Under the pieces are notes generated by a model. That model searched no databases. It saw only the letters and a program-made list of their open reading frames with translations, and had not been told where the DNA came from. From Capitulum mitella (Eukaryota > Arthropoda > Thecostraca > Pollicipedomorpha > Pollicipedidae): a stretch of DNA of 64,000 bases. The position numbers were made by a program, and so were the translations under genes. This document shows positions 24,401 through 36,205 of this stretch, piece by piece. The stretch covers positions 23,302,701-23,366,700 of the forward strand of contig CP099846.1 of NCBI GenBank assembly GCA_030062745.1, in the 5' to 3' direction. The first letter of the stretch is position 1. Each line of letters starts with the position of its first letter.

Positions 24401-26482
24401 ACACCCAGCCCCAGGAAGCTGCTCAACATCCAGCGCGACCTGGACAAGTTGAACCGGCTCATCAACGACATGACGCCCGTCTCCGAGCTGCCCTTCAACG
24501 TGCGGCCCAAGTCGCGCAAGGAGAAGAACAAGCTGGCCTCGCGGTGGGTGGCGGCGGGTTTGTTTGTCGCCGTCGGTCGGCTGGGTTGTGCGACGGGTCC
24601 CGGGCGGTGCGGGCCATTGTACTTCGCCCTGAAAAGATAAAAATGCCACGCGGTGCTTTACACTGCATTCGGCGCCGTAGCGAACGCAGCGATAAGGTAT
24701 CAGCGGTTTGTGCATCATGAAACGGTTATGCTGCTGTGGCAGGCAGATATTCAGTTTCCTTGAACAGCAAGAAGGCTTGGTCGAAAACTTTTTTATTAGC
24801 ATTCCTTTGTTATGTGTATGTGGCAGTCAGTTGCGATAGCAAATTCCACGTCTCAGGAACGTGCAGTATGCGAGTGATTCTGTGTCCGCATTTTGCACAA
24901 GTTAGAACACTCAGAAAGTAACATTAAAGAAGTAGCCAGCGACCGACGTCCGTAGTAAACACAGTGCCGAGGTTCTCTGATTTGTGAGTGGTCGTGCTCG
25001 CCGCGGTCTGAGCTGTGGTTGGTCACTTTTCCTGCTGACAGACGTCGGGCTGATTTCAGGGCGTGCCGTCTGAAGAAGAAAGCGCAGCACGAGGCCAACA
25101 AGATCCAGCTCTCCGGCCTGGGCGAGGAACACAGTGAGTGGTCGGCGGCGGCCCTGTTGGTGACACCCCGTAAAGCTGCGAGCGGGCGCCGGACTGTGGG
25201 TCTTCGTTGGGGTTCCGCTAGTCAGTTGTCGTCGCCAGTTTTACGGAACAAGCTGGTTTGTTTACGATAATCCGTCAGGCGCAGTGGTTGAATGACCTGT
25301 CGCCAGTTTTAAGATGTTACCCAGTCCGGAGCCGGATGTATGAAGTATCGGACGGAAAGGGATCCAGACATTGACGTGTTCAGATGAAGTATGCAAACTG
25401 ACCTTTGAATTTCTCATTGAGCGGATTCGAGAGACGGGATGTCGATGATCGATGTTTGGTGACTGGGACTTCTGCTTGAGGATGTGGTTGGACTTTGGGC
25501 CTAGGCAGACATGCCCTCCCACGTAAAACATGCAGGTGTAAGCTGGTATTGACTGCTTTCTCTCAAGTCCGTTACCGCCCAGTGTCAAACAGCGTCCACA
25601 GAATCTTACCATCCCTCCGGGCCGTTGATAACTTCAGACGTTTCGCGACGTACGGTCGGAATTCCCCCAATTTCGGCCGCGCGCGGTCCACTCCGCCCGT
25701 GCTTCGGAGCCGATCGCCGCCAGCCGGCCGCCGGCCAGGGCCCTTTGACCGACCGCATCCGCCGCCCGCAGGACGCCTGACGCAGGCGCTGCGCGAGATG
25801 TCGCAGGCGCTCAGGTCGCGCGTGCTGCCGCAGCCCGGCGGCCCGCCGCCCAGCCAGGAGGAGCTCAGCCAGATGACGGAGCGTCTCGCCAAACTGGCCT
25901 GCCGTGAGTTGCCGGGTCACGTGGGAAGCCGGACTCTGTGTAAATTCGACTCCGCCCACGTTGCGGCCATGGATGTCTGTTGTAACCGGAACCTTGCGGT
26001 CTGAACGTGCTCCTGGGTCTCTGACATCGTGGCGAACCGCTGAGATTGGTGTCGTTGGCAAGATTGTTCTCTGTGTCGTGGCGGGAAACCTTTACGAGGC
26101 GTGAGAGACGGAGTGTCGATGTGCAGTCTAATCCTCACGTCGTTATAACGGCAACGATCATTGGGAGTTGACGTGCAGCTGCCGTTTCGGAACCCCCCGC
26201 TAACGTCAGACTGCTGGTCGTGACATGGACGGACTGTTGAACTTCCCGCAGCTGGCGCCGACTGTGTCAGGCGTGCGGCCGCTGACCCTGCGCCCTGCCC
26301 TGTACCTCGTTACGTGTGTGTGTGTGTGTGTGTGTCTGTGCTGACTCGCCGCGCCTCTGCTCTGTCCAGCAGGACACCGCGTCGCCGGCCATCTGCCGGA
26401 GTACGTGCAGCGCACGCTCGAGCGCTACCGGTCCGGCGTGAGCGGCTCCGAACCGATCTTGGCGCACACCGAGCTCGGCTAG
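21469..26482 (+). CDS. CREBRF: CREB3 regulatory factor / REPTOR-like bZIP transcription factor
   Basis: Nuclear bZIP factor; in flies REPTOR drives the transcriptional response to TOR inhibition, and vertebrate CREBRF regulates CREB3 and metabolic stress. Exons: 21469-22315, 23176-23265, 23677-23875, 24367-24543, 25060-25133, 25772-25903, 26370-26482 (TAG 26480-26482). All phases agree, giving 543 residues. Exon 1 has an acidic region ([12 protein letters not shown], then [18 protein letters not shown]). Exon 2 has an acidic run ending HYSDSESD. Exon 3 has KERYFWQYN. Exon 4 has [25 protein letters not shown] and the basic-region start [11 protein letters not shown]. Exon 5 continues [14 protein letters not shown]. 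The last exon has [15 protein letters not shown], like the CREBRF C-terminus. The frame is also open upstream from the acceptor (21415), so translation may start in an earlier exon; the Met at 21469 is the first in this exon. Vertebrate homologues are ~640 residues. Confidence 0.9.
22291..22535 (+). repeat. 43-bp tandem repeat spanning exon 1 donor of CREBRF
   Basis: About six units of 43-44 bp, patterned 'ggctcctccgtc..c.caggtcagtcggtcc..tcctgctct'. The first unit contains the last 25 coding bases of exon 1 and the donor (exon end 22315). Unit 2 repeats the sequence 'caggtcagtcggtcc' exactly, about 43 bases downstream. Later units diverge. Confidence 0.8.
26314..26336 (+). repeat. (GT)n microsatellite in last CREBRF intron
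   Basis: Eleven or so GT dinucleotides about 35 bases upstream of the acceptor of the final exon. Confidence 0.95.
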
Positions 26483-29400
26483 TCGGCTGGCGACGGCCGC
26501 CGACGGTGCCGGGCGGCGAGGCGGGCGGTCCGGCGGCGGGGCAGGGCACGGTGTCAGCAGCGGAGGTCCTCTTCGTCCGGCTCCCGGCGGCGTCTCGGCG
26601 GCCAGCGCGCCCGCTCGGCGGTGATTGGAGGATGCCGCGGGCGGGACGGGGCCAGGATCGCGGTCGTTCAGCGTTGGTTGGAGGACGGGGCGGGGCGGGA
26701 CGGTCGCCTGTGGACGCTGATTGGACGACAGCCGCCGGCGGGGCGCGGCCGGGGACCGCCAGCCAGTGAGTGAGGCCTCGACGGCGGCGGAGGTCACCGC
26801 CGGGGCGCCGGCCGGGGGCGGCCCCATGTCACGGGTACGGAGCGCCGGGCGCTCGCGCTGCGGTTGTGTTGGTCTGTCGCTGCTCAATCGGACCCGGCGG
26901 ACGGGCCCGGCCGGGCGGCGCCGTCGAGGACGCGCGGGATGGCCGCCGAGGGCCTGCGGGAACCTAGTCACACGCGTGCGCTCTTCGGGCTCTGTGCGGC
27001 CGAGCGGGAGAGAAGTCTGCAGTCGGCAGTCGGCTCGGACGACCGGCACTTTTCGTTGTGTTGTTTGCCGCGGCGCGGCGGCCGTTAATTTTACACTTAG
27101 CGTAAGCTTTGGTGGTATGTTTAAAGGATGGTCTACGGGAGCCGTTTGCGGCGTTGACTGGTCTTGTCGGCACCGAGCCGTCGTTTACAGCGGCCGGCAC
27201 TGGCCTGCCGTGTCTACCCCGTGCGGCTCCGTGCAATCGTCGCTCTTATCTGGACCCGCAGGACGCGCCTGCGCTGCGGCCGACGGGGTGGGGGGCGCTG
27301 TGCCTGGGGGCAGTCACAAGTGACCGTTCCCTGGGGCCAGGGGCGGGGGAGGGGGACGTCAAGCTGTAAGGTCAACTCGCTGTGGGGCGTGCACTGCCAT
27401 GTTATTGGCCTCCGGGGCCGCGCGGACTGATTGCGTAAGTGTACAGTACACTGCGGAGCGGCAGTACGCGGCGTGCCCGCACGTAGTTCTGCGGTGGTTG
27501 GTGTTACTTTGTCACGTGATCGTCTCCGTTCATTAATCACTGGCCGGTTTTGGGTGTCGGGCATCCGAGCGAGTTTGTTTCGCCGGCGACCGCGGGAATG
27601 CGTTTTTGGAGCCGTCCGCCTGGGCGGGCGGTTTTCCGCGTCGGAGTCGCGTTCGGCCGCGCTCAGGCGGGATCGGCGCGGTGTGAAGCGCCACTCCTTG
27701 TGTTAGCGTTGCTCGTTTTCCCTGCGCCTTGCGGTCGAAGGCCTGTGATGTGGAGTGGGTGGTGGCGGCGGTGAGGACACCGCTCGCACGGCCCGGTTGT
27801 TGCTGTGACGAGTGAGACGGAGGGCGGTGTGTTGGTGTGGGCGGCCGCGCTGCCGGGACGGCGGAGGGTGCCGCGGCCGCCCTGGTCGTCCTGTGAACTG
27901 TCGTCAGTAAAGTGAAAACAGAACCGGCTTTTGCGCGGGCCGGGCCGTGCTGAGCGGATCCGCTGGCTGTGCGGCCGCGCGGGCAGCTGGCGAGGTGGGC
28001 GAAGGACGGGCGGGGATGCTCGGATCGGGTAGGCTTGAAGTGTCTCGCGGTTCCGAAGTCGGAACCCTGAGCCGGCTGCCACCAGCCTGCGGGGAAACGA
28101 CACTTTGGCGTGGCGATGTATCCGTGAATAGCGAAATCAACACCCGACGCACATCGATGCATGCAACACAGCGACCCCGGACAAGAATCGACATGACGCG
28201 GTGTCACGCTGTCGCCTCTAGGCGTCTCAGCACGTCGTTGTCCCTACAGTGGCGATATAAGGCGGCCGGCAGCTTGCCGGCGATTGCTCGGCGTGCGACA
28301 GCGTAATCAGACTGACATCTAGGCATGCAACACGGCAATTCCAGTTCACGTCTACGCGAGTGAGTCGGTCTCCCAGAAGAGCGGCGCGACTTGTTCCTCG
28401 AACAGGGAAGGCCAGTGGCGTCAGGCGCCCGCGCCCGCGGAGCGCACTGCAGGCTCAACATGGTCGGTGGGCGTATTGCCCCCTACAGGACTGCGTTAGT
28501 GGACGCTGAGGTAGGAGGCATCGCGTGCGTCGGAACCGTACACAGGCCAACATCAACTGGCATGGATCACACACGGTGCGGCAGTGTGCTATCGTAACCA
28601 GCCAGGCCTGGATACGCGGCCGTGATCCACGTTGGGTTTGTACAGCGTCGACGCACACGCCAGTGGCCCTGTTCGAAGTCCTGATTGCGGCTGCTTGCGC
28701 AACCCCGCAGCCCGTAACCAATGAAATTCAATGCCTGAGGTGAGAAATGGCGCGCAAACTCAAAGCCCTCTGCTGTGGCTGCTTGCGCTGAAACAGGTAA
28801 ACCTGCCACAAGCAACCGCAAGACAGACAGGCCAGGCAGCATGGCGGCTGTAATTTGGATATGTGAAATATTCCATTTAACGTAAATTCGTTGTAAATTC
28901 GTTCTGTGAACTCAAGATGTAACGTAAAAAACATGCATTGTAATCCAATGTGCTTGCGAATACTGGCGGCCATTCCAGAACAACATTTGTGTTTGGCTGC
29001 AAGCACACGGCTTGCGCAACCCCGCAAGCAGGTCCTCGAACATGGCCAGAATATCCAGGGGCACTTCGTCGGACCTTGCGTGAAACAAGACCCATGCCCG
29101 GCTGGGAAACATCTCAGAACGGAATAAACAACGTGGTGATTGAGGCGTGAGGCGGGACGTGAATCAGTGTGGGCGGACAGAGGGCGCACGCAGCCCAGCA
29201 GACGGCCAGCGCGACACGGCTCGGCGCGAGAGGGGATTATCCCGTGTGCCAATCAACGAGGGCGTAAGCGACTGCCGACTGCCCGCCAGTCTAGAAGGCC
29301 GGCTTTCCCAGGCAGGTTGGATTTGTCCTGCAGCATATCCGGGGCTGCCCTGACAGGATCTCGAGCCGCAGATCTCGGACATCGCCGGATCCCGAGCGGA

Positions 29401-30190
29401 TCAGAACTGAATCTTGCGCAGCCGACTTTGTCCTAAGGCGAATACAGCCCGTCTGGACGTCCCAAACAAGGGCCGAACTTCCAGACCCGTCCTCCGAAAC
29501 CCGCAGCTGCCGCTCGACAGGGGACGCTCCGCTGCTACGAACAAAGCTCGCACCCTGACGGCCGCGCCACGATCGGGGACGCGCCAAACTAAGGCGGTCG
29601 AACTTCGCCACAAATCCGCCAGGCCCCCTCCCGGCGGCGCCCGGCTACTGGCACAAACGACGCAACGCAACAGTGGGCCCGGCGACGGCAGTCACTGCTG
29701 GCCTACAACACATGACCCTGGCAGATCTGACTAAAATATGCCCTGGCAAATCGAACCATGAAAATCATCGAACACACGATAGAAACGCGCCTCGTTTCCG
29801 CGCAATCCCTGGTCCCAGGGCTTGGGCAGCAGAAACCTGTTTGTACACCTGGGCCTAATTCGCCGACTGGATAAGTTGTTGAAACGAATGACCTCCGACG
29901 TTAAAATGCAAGTAAAAACTTACTAAAAGAGCACCAGGGTTGAAAAAAGCGAGGACCCTTAAACAGCGGCCTATGCAACCCTCTATCTGCGACACGCACG
30001 AGCGGTTCTACTGTCTAACCCTCGAGGCAAATCCTTCCACCCAGACCGGCAATACACCAACAAATGGCGCCGACAAACCCCGCATGAAGCTCGTAGACAG
30101 CGGGCGCACTATTCAGCCATCTCAAGCTCTCGCTCCTCTGACTTGGCACGGTCAAACCACGCGGCCAGGCGAGGCGCTTCCGGTCCGGTC
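26483..30190 (+). other. CREBRF 3' flank and intergenic DNA
   Basis: GC-rich to about 28.0 kb and mixed afterwards. No homologous coding sequence recognised on either strand. AATAAA occurs near 29122, too far from the stop to assign with confidence. The phrase 'gcttgcgcaaccccgca' occurs twice (near 28694 and 29010). Confidence 0.45.
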
Positions 30191-30192
30191 CG

Positions 30193-30435
30193 TCCTCGGT
30201 CGGCGGCAGACGGCGTCCTCGGTCGGCGGCAGACGGCGCCCTCGGTCGGCGGCAGACGGCGCCCTCCGTTGGCGGCAGACGGCGCCCTCGGTCGGCGGCA
30301 GACGGCGCCCTCTGTCGGCGGCAAAAGGCGCCCTCTATCCGAGGCAGACGGCGCCCTTTGTCGGAGGCAGACGGCGCCCTCTGTCGGCAGCAGACGGCGC
30401 CGTCTGTCCGCGAAGCGCCCTCTGTCGGCGGTGGG
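30193..30435 (+). repeat. 27-bp minisatellite
   Basis: About nine units of 'gccctcggtcggcggcagacggc' type, period mostly 27, diverging rightwards. Since 27 is a multiple of three, it leaves long open frames on both strands, which I read as compositional. Confidence 0.85.
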
Positions 30436-30906
30436 CGATGCTGTCCCGTAAGCCAGCTTACGCCCTCATCTCGGCGCCCGGGACCTTGCTCAGAACCTGG
30501 AAAAGCAAGGGGGAGGCAGGTCAGCTCGCGGCACGGCCACTGGGAGGAGAGGGGTTCAGACCAAGGTCACCATACTGACAGTGTCATGTGATGAGCACCA
30601 TTAGAACCCACAAGGCGCAGACATAGTCGGCCATCGGCACTGCGGCCGACGGCCACATGCAAAAAAAAAGAAAGTCGTAAAGTCTTTCCTTCGAAAAGAA
30701 TGGCAGCCTCTCTGCGTAACTGACGCCTTGTCCAGAAAAGTTTGCCATCTACAGCCATCTGCACAGTATGACAACCACATTCGCAAATTCCTTCCATATC
30801 TGGGATAAAGTGATCCCAACAACACATCGAGTTTTCAAAATTTGATAGCAAACAATGCATACGCAACAGATGATTTCTGCCGCTCAGGCCGCCCGGTGAT
30901 GGTACG

Positions 30907-33900
30907 TTATTTTTGCGGCAGGAGACGGTGCCGGCTGCCGACCTTTGACAGCTCGATGCCGGTGAGGGCGCCGACGGCCGGTGGCACCTGTCCCACCAGC
31001 CGCGTGATCTCCGAGGTCAGCTTGTCCTCGCCACCCAGCAGCACGATCTCCTCCACCTTGGAGAGTGGCGCTGATATCTCGGCAGCGATCTGCCCGACAA
31101 ACAGCGCGGGGGCAGAGGTCAGACTGCCCCGGGCGGACACGGATACACGACTGACCGAGGCGGGCAGAACGGGTTCAAAGGTTACACCGCCCTCAGCAGA
31201 AACGGACAGACGACCGGCGAAGGTGGACCGAGGGTCAGAGGCCGGACCGCCCCCGGCAGACACGGTCAGCCGACCGGCGAAGGCGGACAGAGGTCAGAGG
31301 TCAGACCGTCTCCGGCAGACGCGGTCAGACGGTCGGCGGAGGCGGACGGATCGGGTCAGACCGCCCCCGGCGGACGGGCAGACGGCCGCAGAGATGGGCA
31401 GAGCGGTGTCAGAGATCAGAGCAGTGCGGGACAGAGAACAAATGGCTCAAGTAATGCCTAACAGCGGGTAACATCCGGAGCTCACAGATACAGTGACATC
31501 GCGGCATGCTGGCGTACGAGCCCCAGACCGCCGCGGTTGGGGGCAAGGGGCGCTTCACACTGAACAGCAGACAACTTGTCAGCCGATTCTTCTTATTACG
31601 GAACGCAGGGAATGCGGCACAACTAACACTCTACCTTGGGCAGTGCCTGCAGCACCATGGAAACCATGGCGGCGTCTCCGTACTGGCGGTAGGCGGCCGC
31701 CTTCATGCGCATGCGCTCGGCGTCGGCGCGGCCCACCGCCTCGATGCTGACTGCCTCGGCCGAGCCAATCAGCTTGATGTTCTCGGCCTCAGCCTTGGCT
31801 AGCTCCACAGTCTGGTACCTGGGGACGATCAGATCAGGAGCCGGTCAGGGCAGCACAGCTCCACCGTCTGGTACCTGGGGACGATCTGATCAGGAGCCGG
31901 TCAGGACAGCACAGTTCCACCGTCTGGTACCAGACACTGACCCAGGTGCCCAGTTTGATGGCTTGAAGCAAGCCACCAGAGGAAGACAACGGCTCTATCG
32001 GGGGCCGGCTGTGGGGTCGCTGAGTCTGGAACAGATCTGAACAAGACTTCCGCGTCCCTGATACCTGAAGAACGCCAGGTGCCCCAGCCCATGGATCAGT
32101 CTACGTGTGGTGTTCAGGTCAGCGCTATGGAAAAGTGCGGATGGCACATGGGCCCTACGTCCAGTGCGCGGACGGTGGCGTGGCTACGATCTAATCTCGT
32201 CTGGCACACGGGATCCACCTAGGACAACTGGGAGCTGCAGCCGGACCCAGGAACGGCGGAAACAACACCACGAGCAGCAACGTTACAATAACCGGGTCCG
32301 ACAGAAATGACAGACAGCCTCGCCAAAGCGACTATGCCCGCACACATCCTGAACAGCAAGCGGGGTCCGAAACACCGCGCGAAGCACTGAAAACAGCTGC
32401 CACAGTTCATGAACGCAACACATCAACCACAGGGTCCCGGCGGAACACAGCTGACGTGAGTCTGGCCACGTTTTCTGGTCTCGTCCATTTTTCTGGCTCA
32501 AAGCGGTCCACCAGCAACATCGGAAAATGACATCTGCCACCGCTGCCGCTAAAATGGCGACATGTCATAGTCGTACATGACACGGGTACAAATCTGACAT
32601 GAATAATGTCTAGACACTTAGTGGTCGTAGCCCGATCACAAAGCTGCTGCAGCCTCACCGGCCTACGACAATGCGAAGGGAAATTAAAAAAAAAAAAAAC
32701 ACGGTACGCCGGTAAACGGTCAGATCGGATTAACACCTCCAAATCCAGCAGTCAGTGGCGGAGGACGCAAGCACAGTGAGACCGCGAACGACACGCGGAA
32801 CTGACCCTCACCTCTGGCCACTTGTCCGCAAATTAACGACTCTACAGACAGCCACCGAGGCGACTCCTCCGCTCAAACACAGCGCTGCCATCCCGCCGCA
32901 GCCGCCACCTGCTGGCCAGCGGAAGCCAGGCAGACTTACCGTTTGCCCTCGGCCAGCGCCTCCAGCTTGTAGCTCTCAGCCTCCGCCGGCAGCTTCACGG
33001 TGCCCATCAGCTCCTTCTCCTTCCGCTTGATCTCCTGCTCCTCGACCTGGTTGGGCAGGCGAGGCGTTGACGTCGGAGGCCCCGGCCGAATTCACACAAC
33101 CGGCCAACCAGGGCCTTCGTTCGGGCAATGGGGAGCTGGACACATTTCGGACGGGAAGAAACGAAACAGAAACAGAAGAAAAAAACGGAGGGCGGGGCAA
33201 TGACAGCGAGGACACGAGTAAGAGACGGATGGAAATAGCTCGCTTAGCCCCCAATACCACACAAAACTGAGCACGCATCTGAGTCTGAAAGCCCACCTCG
33301 ATCTGCTTCTTGCGCTCGATGATGTCGATTGCGATCTCTTCGTTTCGTATTCTCTGCTTCTCTTTGGCCTCCTGCAGTTCATAGGCCAGCTGCGCCTCAG
33401 CTTTCTGCGCATACAGAGGCGACGCTACAACCCTCACAGACTGGCGTCGGAGCACTGGCAGACTGTACTACTGCACACTGCGACTCGTAGCATGGTCCAG
33501 AGCCGCCGTTCGAACTGCCAACTCTACAATTACACATCACCGACGTCTGTAACTCAAACTATGCGCGATTATCGTAAAGACGATCACTGCGACAGTCATT
33601 AACTGACAATAAAGGGATTACCAACCGACAACGCACCGGCATCTGAATACACCTGATCTGACCACAGCGGTCTGCCGCACGTACCGCAGTGTTGACCTCC
33701 CGGTCAAACTGGGCCTTCTGCAGCTTGAACGACTTGGTGTTGTCCTCGATCTTGGTGTCGGTGCTGTACTTGACGTCCATGGCGGCCCGCTCGCAGTCCG
33801 CCTCCTGCAGCGCGCGGGCGATTTCAGGCCGCCGTTAAAGAACGGACCACGCAAAGGGCCCACTTCAAACCATCACCCCACGGCCCAGCCACATGTCCTG

Positions 33901-36084
33901 AACAGATCATTCCTCTACAAGTGCGTCATCAACGCGACGTTCATCCACCCAAACACATCACGTTGACTGTTCGTCCACTAAAACGCCTCACTCGACGTCC
34001 CTGATCTTAAGTTAAAGCAGCCCGCCGCCGGTGGAGAGCACAAAACCGATCGGCCACGAAGACGGCCGCCACGCCAGGGAATAAACATTAAATACGTAGC
34101 GTGCCGGCCGCCGTGTTCGCATCTCCAAACACAGTTCCCCTCGGGCGTGGGCCAGCAATCCCTCACTTGGCAGCTCCGGGGGTGGGACGGAGACGTGCCG
34201 CGCACGGCCGGCGGCAGGCATGGGAAAACCCAAAAGAACAGGCAAGAGGATCATTACCTTTCCTTACGGGGTAGCTGTTGGAAGGGCCTCCGATGCGTAT
34301 GAAAACGGAACTTTAGTGCACAAATTAACACGCAAGGAAATGAATGACAACAAAAGCAGAAAACTTTCCAGCTTTCGAAAGGAGCCCCGACTCTCCAAGG
34401 GGCCGTCACAGACCAATCCCTCTCTCGGAGAGCTTCTGGACACGGCTCCCGTAGCTGCTGACCCTGATGCCGGCGTCCCTGTTCGCCATGGCCACGCCAC
34501 TGTTGGCGTCGCGCTTGACGGCGGCCGTCTGCGTCCTGCCCAGCGACGACAGGTACTCGACGTTGTCGAACACGTCCTTGATGGTGAAGCTGAGGATCTC
34601 GATGCCCATACGGCCGACGTCCGGGGCGGCCACCTCGCGCACCAGCGCCGCGAACTGGTCCCGGTCCTTGAAGATCTCCTCCACGGTCAGCGTGCCTGCA
34701 GGCGGGGACGGCAGTGGCCACTGGACGGAGGATCCACAGTTGGTCCGACTGAACACAGGGTCTACAACCAGTCTGAGTAAACAGAGCGTCTACAGCTGGT
34801 CTGACTGAACAGAGGGTCCACAGATGGTCCGGCTAAACAGAGGATCTACACCGATCTGAGTACACAGAGGGTCTCCCGCCGATCTGACTCACCCAGGATG
34901 GCGCGGAGATGACCCTCCAGCGTCTGCAGCACCGTCGTCTGGATCTCGTGCACCGACTTGCCGAGGAACTGCTCGGAGGCCGTCTTCAGGATCTCGTCCT
35001 GCTTGATGATCTTGCACTGGGCTACGCCGGTCACCGTCAGCGCCACGCCCTGGGCCGTCTCCACCCGCTCGCACATCGGGTTCAGCGTCATCGTCTGCCG
35101 CGGAGGACGGGGTGAAGTCGGCGGGCCGACTGACGGGAAAACAGGCGCAACGCTGCGGCCCGGCTCCCGCCGCCCCCGGCACACGGCACACCCGGCACAC
35201 GGCACATCCGGCACACGGTACACCCGGCACCCGGCACACGGCACACGGTACACAGCACACAGCACACGGCACACGGCAAAGCCGGCACACGGCACACCCG
35301 GCACACGGCACATCCGGCACACGGTACACCCGGCACCCGGCACACGGTACACACGGTACACAGCACACAGCACACAGCACACAGCACACGGCACATGGCA
35401 CAGCCGGCACACGACACACACGGCACGCACGGAACACGGCACACAACAATTCCTGGTGGAAATACACCAACAATGTCCAGAGCACAGTTCAGGCCGACAT
35501 AAACAGCACACGTGACTAAATCGAGGACATCACGGCAAACATGTCAGGGCCGTCTCGGTCCGGATACTGCCGTCGCCGGCTCGACACGATATCACTCTCG
35601 ACACCAGCCGGCCGACGCGCTCGTCGCCCGGCAGCGGCAGCGGCAGCCGACCTGCACCAGCAGCCGGCTCACCTCCAGGCTGAGACACTGCACGTCCGTG
35701 ACGGCCCACCAGGCCCAGGCCCAGCCGCCGACGATGGCCCGCTTCTGCTGCGAGCCGCACCAGCCCCCTGCGGGCGGAGCGACGGCCTGAGGTCGCGGAC
35801 ACCGTCTGACCCGCGCACGAGTCCGCGCACGAGAGACCCGCACTCAAGTCCGTGCACGGGCGTCACCAGACGCACTCTCAAGTCCGTGCACGGAAACCAC
35901 CAGATATACACTCGCCTCCGAATATGGACACTGCCAGACGTGTACTCTAAATCCGCGCTGGACTCAGTTTGGACAATATTTTCAAATGTTAAGCATAAGA
36001 TGTAATGTGGTCATAAGTATGCATTAAGATACTAATACAGCATTCAAAAAACAATGATGGATTCTTGCCTGTTTATGCATATAC

Positions 36085-36120
<36 letters not shown>

Positions 36121-36205
36121 AAAGTGCATACCTGACAATAAATAAATAATACATACCTGACACTATCAGAGCTTCATTAGGTCCAACTGTATAAATGTTC
36201 CCCAT
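30907..36205 (-). CDS. FLOT2: Flotillin-2 (reggie-1), complete
   Basis: Membrane microdomain scaffold on the cytoplasmic face of plasma membrane and endosomes, hetero-oligomerising with flotillin-1. Nine exons, in transcript order: 36205-36157, 35767-35673, 35094-34893, 34695-34463, 33804-33685, 33404-33297, 33046-32940, 31818-31635, 31089-30907 (stop TAA 30909-30907). They sum to 1281 bases, 426 residues plus stop, against 428 in human. The N-terminus MGNIYTVGPNEALIVSG has Gly2 for myristoylation. Next come the SPFH/PHB domain (VGGWAWAWW, AQGVALTVTGVAQ, EQFLGKSV, LTVEEIF, DVGRMGIEILSF) and a long coiled coil with Glu/Ala repeats (KAEAQLAYELQ, LPAEAESYKLEALAEGKR, ADAERMRMKA). The C-terminus is LTGIELSKVG. 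Residue 4 is Ile and residue 19 Trp where human has palmitoylated Cys, leaving Cys20; as I recall, the fly protein also has Ile4. All splice phases agree. Confidence 0.96.
31130..31400 (-). repeat. ~64-bp tandem repeat in last flotillin-2 intron
   Basis: Four or so diverged units with 'ccgcccccggcagacacggtcag' and 'cggcgaaggcggac' lie just upstream (transcript sense) of the acceptor at 31090. Confidence 0.65.
31799..31935 (-). repeat. 56-bp tandem repeat spanning the exon 8 acceptor of flotillin-2
   Basis: Exon 8 starts at 31818 after CCCCAG. The acceptor and first exon bases (GTACCAGACTGTGGAGCT in transcript sense) recur 56 bases upstream with acceptor at 31874 and one change in the first 18, and partly again at 31930. 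The unit body 'gatcaggagccggtcagg' is also repeated. Confidence 0.85.
34727..34892 (-). repeat. 28-bp tandem repeat forming a flotillin-2 intron
   Basis: The 197-bp intron between exons 3 and 4 (34892-34696) consists mostly of six units of 27-29 bp, transcript-sense pattern 'gt.agtcagaccggtgtagaccctct'. The first unit begins at the donor GTGAGTCAG itself. Only the last ~30 bases, with the acceptor, are unique. Confidence 0.85.
35175..35430 (-). repeat. CGGCACACGGCACAC-type minisatellite in flotillin-2 intron 2
   Basis: Irregular array of 'cggcacac', 'cggtacac' and 'cagcacac' units of 7-10 bp, with longer blocks repeated twice (e.g. 'cccggcacacggcacatcc'). Explains the long cysteine-rich open frames seen here. 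Confidence 0.9.
36087..36116 (+). repeat. (AC)n microsatellite
   Basis: About 14 AC repeats in flotillin-2 intron 1, close to the donor of the first coding exon. Confidence 0.95.

Noticed and set aside
34846..35515. Cysteine/valine-rich 221-codon frame and opposite-strand Thr/His-rich frames
   Set aside because: Produced by the CACACGGCACAC minisatellite in a flotillin-2 intron, with the true exon only at one end.
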